From contig JADYYP010000021.1 of the NCBI GenBank assembly GCA_020853575.1, positions 100,690-164,689 on the forward strand: 64,000 bases of DNA. Direction: 5' to 3'. Below, in pieces: positions 61,957 to 64,000 of this stretch; position 1 is the stretch's first letter; the number at the start of each line of letters is the position of its first letter. A program made the position numbers and the translations under genes. The notes below the pieces were generated by a model, which worked only from the letters and a program-made list of their open reading frames with translations, did not search any database and was not told the origin of the DNA. Origin of the DNA: Planctomycetota bacterium. Lineage in GTDB: Bacteria > Planctomycetota > UBA1135 > GCA-002686595.

Positions 61957-63627
61957 CTACGGGTGACCCATCAGGCCGGCCATCGCCAACACCGGCTTGA
62001 GCACGCCGCCGATGCCCTCGGCGACGATCGAGGCGACCGCGATCGTGGTCAGGGTCGCGTCGCTCCACTTGGCCCAGCGTCCGAGCACGATCCACAGCAG
62101 GAATCCGCCGACGAAGAAGGCGATGCCATAGGCCGGCGCGAGCACCAGGCCCAGGCCCAGCCCGATCGACTCGGGGATCCACTTGCGCACCGCGGGGATC
62201 AGCTCGACCAAGGTGTAGACGATGCCGACGCCCGCTCCGATCAGCAGCGCGGTGCCCGCGCCCGAGGGCAGCGCGTGAAAGCCCTGGTCGAAGACCTTGG
62301 CGCTCTCGGCCCACATCTTCGCGATCGGCGCGGGCATCTCGGCGATGCTCTTGGTGGTGCGGATCCAGTCGAACATGTAGGCCGCGGCGAACGAGCAGGG
62401 CACGACGGTGATCAACTGCGTCCAGAACTGCCAGCGCGACGGCACCTTGAACGCGCGACCGTAGACCATGTCCGCGGTCAGCAGGCTCGCCTGCGCTCCC
62501 GAGCCGGCGACGAAGCCCGCACCGGTCAAGTTGATCGCGGGCGATTTGCCGCCGAGCGCCGCCGTCACGCCTTGCAGCAGGATGCCCATGACGCGCGCGG
62601 GATTGAACGCGGTCTGCGCCGCGGCGCGCGTGGCGATGATGTTCTGGATCAGGCCCGCGACCAGCACCAGCACGACGACCAGGAACATGTTGACGGCGAA
62701 GCGCAGGTTGAGCACCGCGGCGCACGCCACGAACGACACCACGGCGAAGCCCGCGAGCGCTTTGCCGCTCATCACCGGGTCGGGATCGTCGGTCTTGCCG
62801 CCGATCGCGAGCATCGAGCGGAAGCTGGCGGTGATCGTGCGCCAGTTGAGCACCATGCCGGTCAGGCCCGAAGCAACCAGGAAGCCCAAGCCCGGCCAGT
62901 AATAACGGTGCGGCGACTCGTCGGGGCCGAGCGGCATCCACTGCTTGCAGTACATCAGCAGACACGCTCCCGCGAGGAAACCGACGCAGGTGCGCATGCC
63001 CATCAGGTACGAGCCGCCGATGGCGAACGGCGAGAGCGCGATCGCGCCGCCGACGGTGGCCAAGCCGGGGAACACGAGCTCGGCTGGGAACCAGCCATAG
63101 CCGTCCTCGGTGTTGAACACGACGTAGAACGTCAGCACCAGGAACACGCCGACCAGGACCAGCGCCTGGCGCGGATCGCCCTTCTCGACCAAGGTGCGGA
63201 TGACGGTCTCCACGGCTCGCGAGCCGGGCCAAGGCAGGTTCTCCTTGAGCACCAAGAGCTGTCGCAACGGGATCGCCATCACCAAGCCGATCAAGCTCGA
63301 GACGATGCCGAACATGGCCATGTCGAGCACCGAGTAGGGGTCACCGGTGAGCGTCTTGGCCGCATAGAAGTTGGAGATGAACCCCAGGCTGCCACCGGCC
63401 GAGCCCATGGTCGCCACGACCACCATTTCGGTGGTGGTGATGCTCTTGGCTCCGAAGGGCAGCATCAACGCGAAGAAGAACAGGGCCGCGATCGTCGGGC
63501 CCTCCTCGATCACGCCGAAGGACAGCGTGAGGTACGAGTTCATCGCGCACAGGAGCAGGGAAAACAGCAGGCCGAGAACCACCGAGCGCGGTGTGATCGG
63601 CGCCAGCGCAGATTGATCGGGCTTCAC
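61957..63627 (-). CDS. OPT-family oligopeptide/metal-chelate transporter
   Basis: Polytopic membrane protein of 556 residues with about 14-16 hydrophobic segments. The N-terminal part has NSYLTLSFGVIEEGP and a KSITTTEMVVVATMGSAGG segment, the conserved first motifs of the OPT family (peptides, siderophores or metal chelates taken up with protons). The length is at the short end of the family but no domain seems missing. The C-terminal half includes VELIPAVRKWIPESIGLGLG. The ATG at 63627 begins with MKPDQSALAPITPR, the normal start. It is convergent with hrpB and followed upstream by a repeat array at 63676-64000. Substrate not predictable. Confidence 0.86.
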   Translation of the reverse strand: MKPDQSALAPITPRSVVLGLLFSLLLCAMNSYLTLSFGVIEEGPTIAALFFFALMLPFGAKSITTTEMVVVATMGSAGGSLGFISNFYAAKTLTGDPYSVLDMAMFGIVSSLIGLVMAIPLRQLLVLKENLPWPGSRAVETVIRTLVEKGDPRQALVLVGVFLVLTFYVVFNTEDGYGWFPAELVFPGLATVGGAIALSPFAIGGSYLMGMRTCVGFLAGACLLMYCKQWMPLGPDESPHRYYWPGLGFLVASGLTGMVLNWRTITASFRSMLAIGGKTDDPDPVMSGKALAGFAVVSFVACAAVLNLRFAVNMFLVVVLVLVAGLIQNIIATRAAAQTAFNPARVMGILLQGVTAALGGKSPAINLTGAGFVAGSGAQASLLTADMVYGRAFKVPSRWQFWTQLITVVPCSFAAAYMFDWIRTTKSIAEMPAPIAKMWAESAKVFDQGFHALPSGAGTALLIGAGVGIVYTLVELIPAVRKWIPESIGLGLGLVLAPAYGIAFFVGGFLLWIVLGRWAKWSDATLTTIAVASIVAEGIGGVLKPVLAMAGLMGHP

Positions 63628-63675
63628 GCCAAGAAGCTACCGCAACGGAGTCCGAGGCCAGGCCTACAAACTCGC

Positions 63676-63759
63676 CGCGCCTGAAAGACGAAACGACGCC
63701 TTGGCGTCGTTTCGTAGGAACCCCCCGAGCTCGCGCGGTAGCGCGAGCGCTGGCTGAAG
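63676..63759 (+). repeat. 84-bp hairpin-forming repeat, copy 1
   Basis: Identical to copy 2 (63881-63964) except for one base (aaCc versus aaTc near 63721). It holds a 13-bp perfect inverted repeat, ACGAAACGACGCC-TT-GGCGTCGTTTCGT (63688-63715), and an 8-bp one, GCTCGCGC-GGTA-GCGCGAGC (63729-63748). Copies are in the same orientation. No T-tract follows either hairpin in the orientation drawn. It lies 48 bases upstream of the OPT gene start. Confidence 0.9.
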
Positions 63760-63779
63760 GTGGTACCGCGCTCAACAGC

Positions 63780-63856
63780 TCACGGTGCCATCGTCAGTTC
63801 GAGCGCGTCCGACAGGTTGGTGGTGTTCACAGCGGCGGGGTCGCGGTAGGTAAGTC
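63780..63856 (-). pseudogene. isolated C-terminal fragment of the secreted-protein module
   Basis: Minus-strand reading ends at a TGA at 63780-63782 and gives 25 codons LTYRDPAAVNTTNLSDAL-ELTMAP, closely matching the end of the module in the other secreted proteins (for example WYRDP...SDAIAIQFLP and WFRD...SDALALKLVP). Upstream in the same frame the match stops at once where a 16-bp inverted copy of the repeat end begins (63857). Either a gene was truncated by the repeat array or this is a displaced 3' cassette. Confidence 0.7.
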
Positions 63857-63895
63857 CGTCTTTCAGGCGCGCTTTGCCGGCGCGCCTGAAAGACG
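63856..63895. repeat. 16-bp inverted repeat at the start of repeat copy 2
   Basis: CGTCTTTCAGGCGCGC (63857-63872) is the exact reverse complement of GCGCGCCTGAAAGACG (63880-63895), the 5' end of copy 2, with seven bases between. It forms a strong stem and marks the junction with the orphan module fragment. Confidence 0.85.
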
Positions 63896-63964
63896 AAACG
63901 ACGCCTTGGCGTCGTTTCGTAGGAATCCCCCGAGCTCGCGCGGTAGCGCGAGCGCTGGCTGAAG
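63881..63964 (+). repeat. 84-bp hairpin-forming repeat, copy 2
   Basis: One-base variant of copy 1, 205 bases downstream, with both hairpins intact. Copies 2 and 3 share seven further bases before the start (TTGCCGG) that copy 1 lacks. Confidence 0.9.
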
Positions 63965-63986
63965 CTGTTCCATGCTTCGTTGCCGG

Positions 63987-64000
63987 CGCGCCTGAAAGAC
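63987..64000 (+). repeat. 84-bp repeat, copy 3 (cut by the window end)
   Basis: The first 14 bases (CGCGCCTGAAAGAC) of the repeat reappear at the right edge, 106 bases after the start of copy 2, preceded by the same TTGCCGG. The array therefore continues beyond this window. Confidence 0.75.

Noticed and set aside
63676..64000. CRISPR array
   Set aside because: Repeats are 84 bp with intervals of 205 and 106 bases, too long and irregular; no cas genes in the window.
63676..64000. Integron attC sites
   Set aside because: The hairpins are perfect and short-looped and I see no GTTRRRY core or its inverse at the ends; no integron integrase is visible.

Overview
The window comes from a GC-rich bacterium, most likely a planctomycete (Planctomycetota). 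This is inferred from the gene set, not from a marker gene. The signs are a large Ser/Thr kinase with TPR repeats beside an ECF-type sigma factor, several secreted beta-propeller, VCBS and FG-GAP proteins with a shared Cys-containing C-terminal module, di-haem MauG peroxidases, a CcsA/ResB cytochrome c assembly operon, and mostly monocistronic or short operons on alternating strands. The left end cuts a ccsA-like gene and the right end cuts a repeat array.

1-18.2 kb is mostly on the minus strand. It holds a cytochrome c maturation operon (ccsA-like, resB, a duplicated-domain lipoprotein). Next is a four-gene 2-oxoacid:ferredoxin oxidoreductase operon in which the gamma subunit, a GltD/NfnB-like flavoprotein and a 2[4Fe-4S] ferredoxin are one polypeptide. 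Then come a DEAD-box RNA helicase, an SGNH hydrolase, tRNA-Leu(UAG), several small proteins including a bacilliredoxin, an archaeal-type AAA ATPase behind an AT-rich palindromic promoter, an RlmL-like rRNA methyltransferase and a DEDDy exonuclease.

18.4-43.4 kb alternates strands. It carries a hybrid MASE1 sensor kinase, a DTW-domain tRNA modification enzyme, a VCBS-repeat secreted protein, a YfhO-like membrane protein, a MauG peroxidase, an ECF sigma factor convergent with a Ser/Thr kinase, acetyl-CoA synthetase, a P-domain secreted protein, a HAD phosphatase coupled to a shortened DUF1428 protein, an RMD1/DUF155 protein, a PhyH dioxygenase, an EEP-family hydrolase and a second SGNH membrane protein.

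43.5-59.3 kb is rich in exported proteins. Four long proteins (FG-GAP, TIM-barrel-like, and two with beta-propeller-like repeats) end in the same roughly 130-145 residue C-terminal module, which also ends the P-domain protein at 35-36.7 kb. Among them lies a tight operon of a GT39-like membrane glycosyltransferase, an NHL propeller, a YtkA/FixH-like lipoprotein and a second MauG peroxidase. The window closes with HrpB helicase, an OPT-family transporter and, at 63.7-64 kb, an array of hairpin-forming 84-bp repeats. Between the first two repeats sits an isolated C-terminal fragment of the same secreted-protein module. The recurring module and the repeat-flanked orphan fragment are the most unusual things here.
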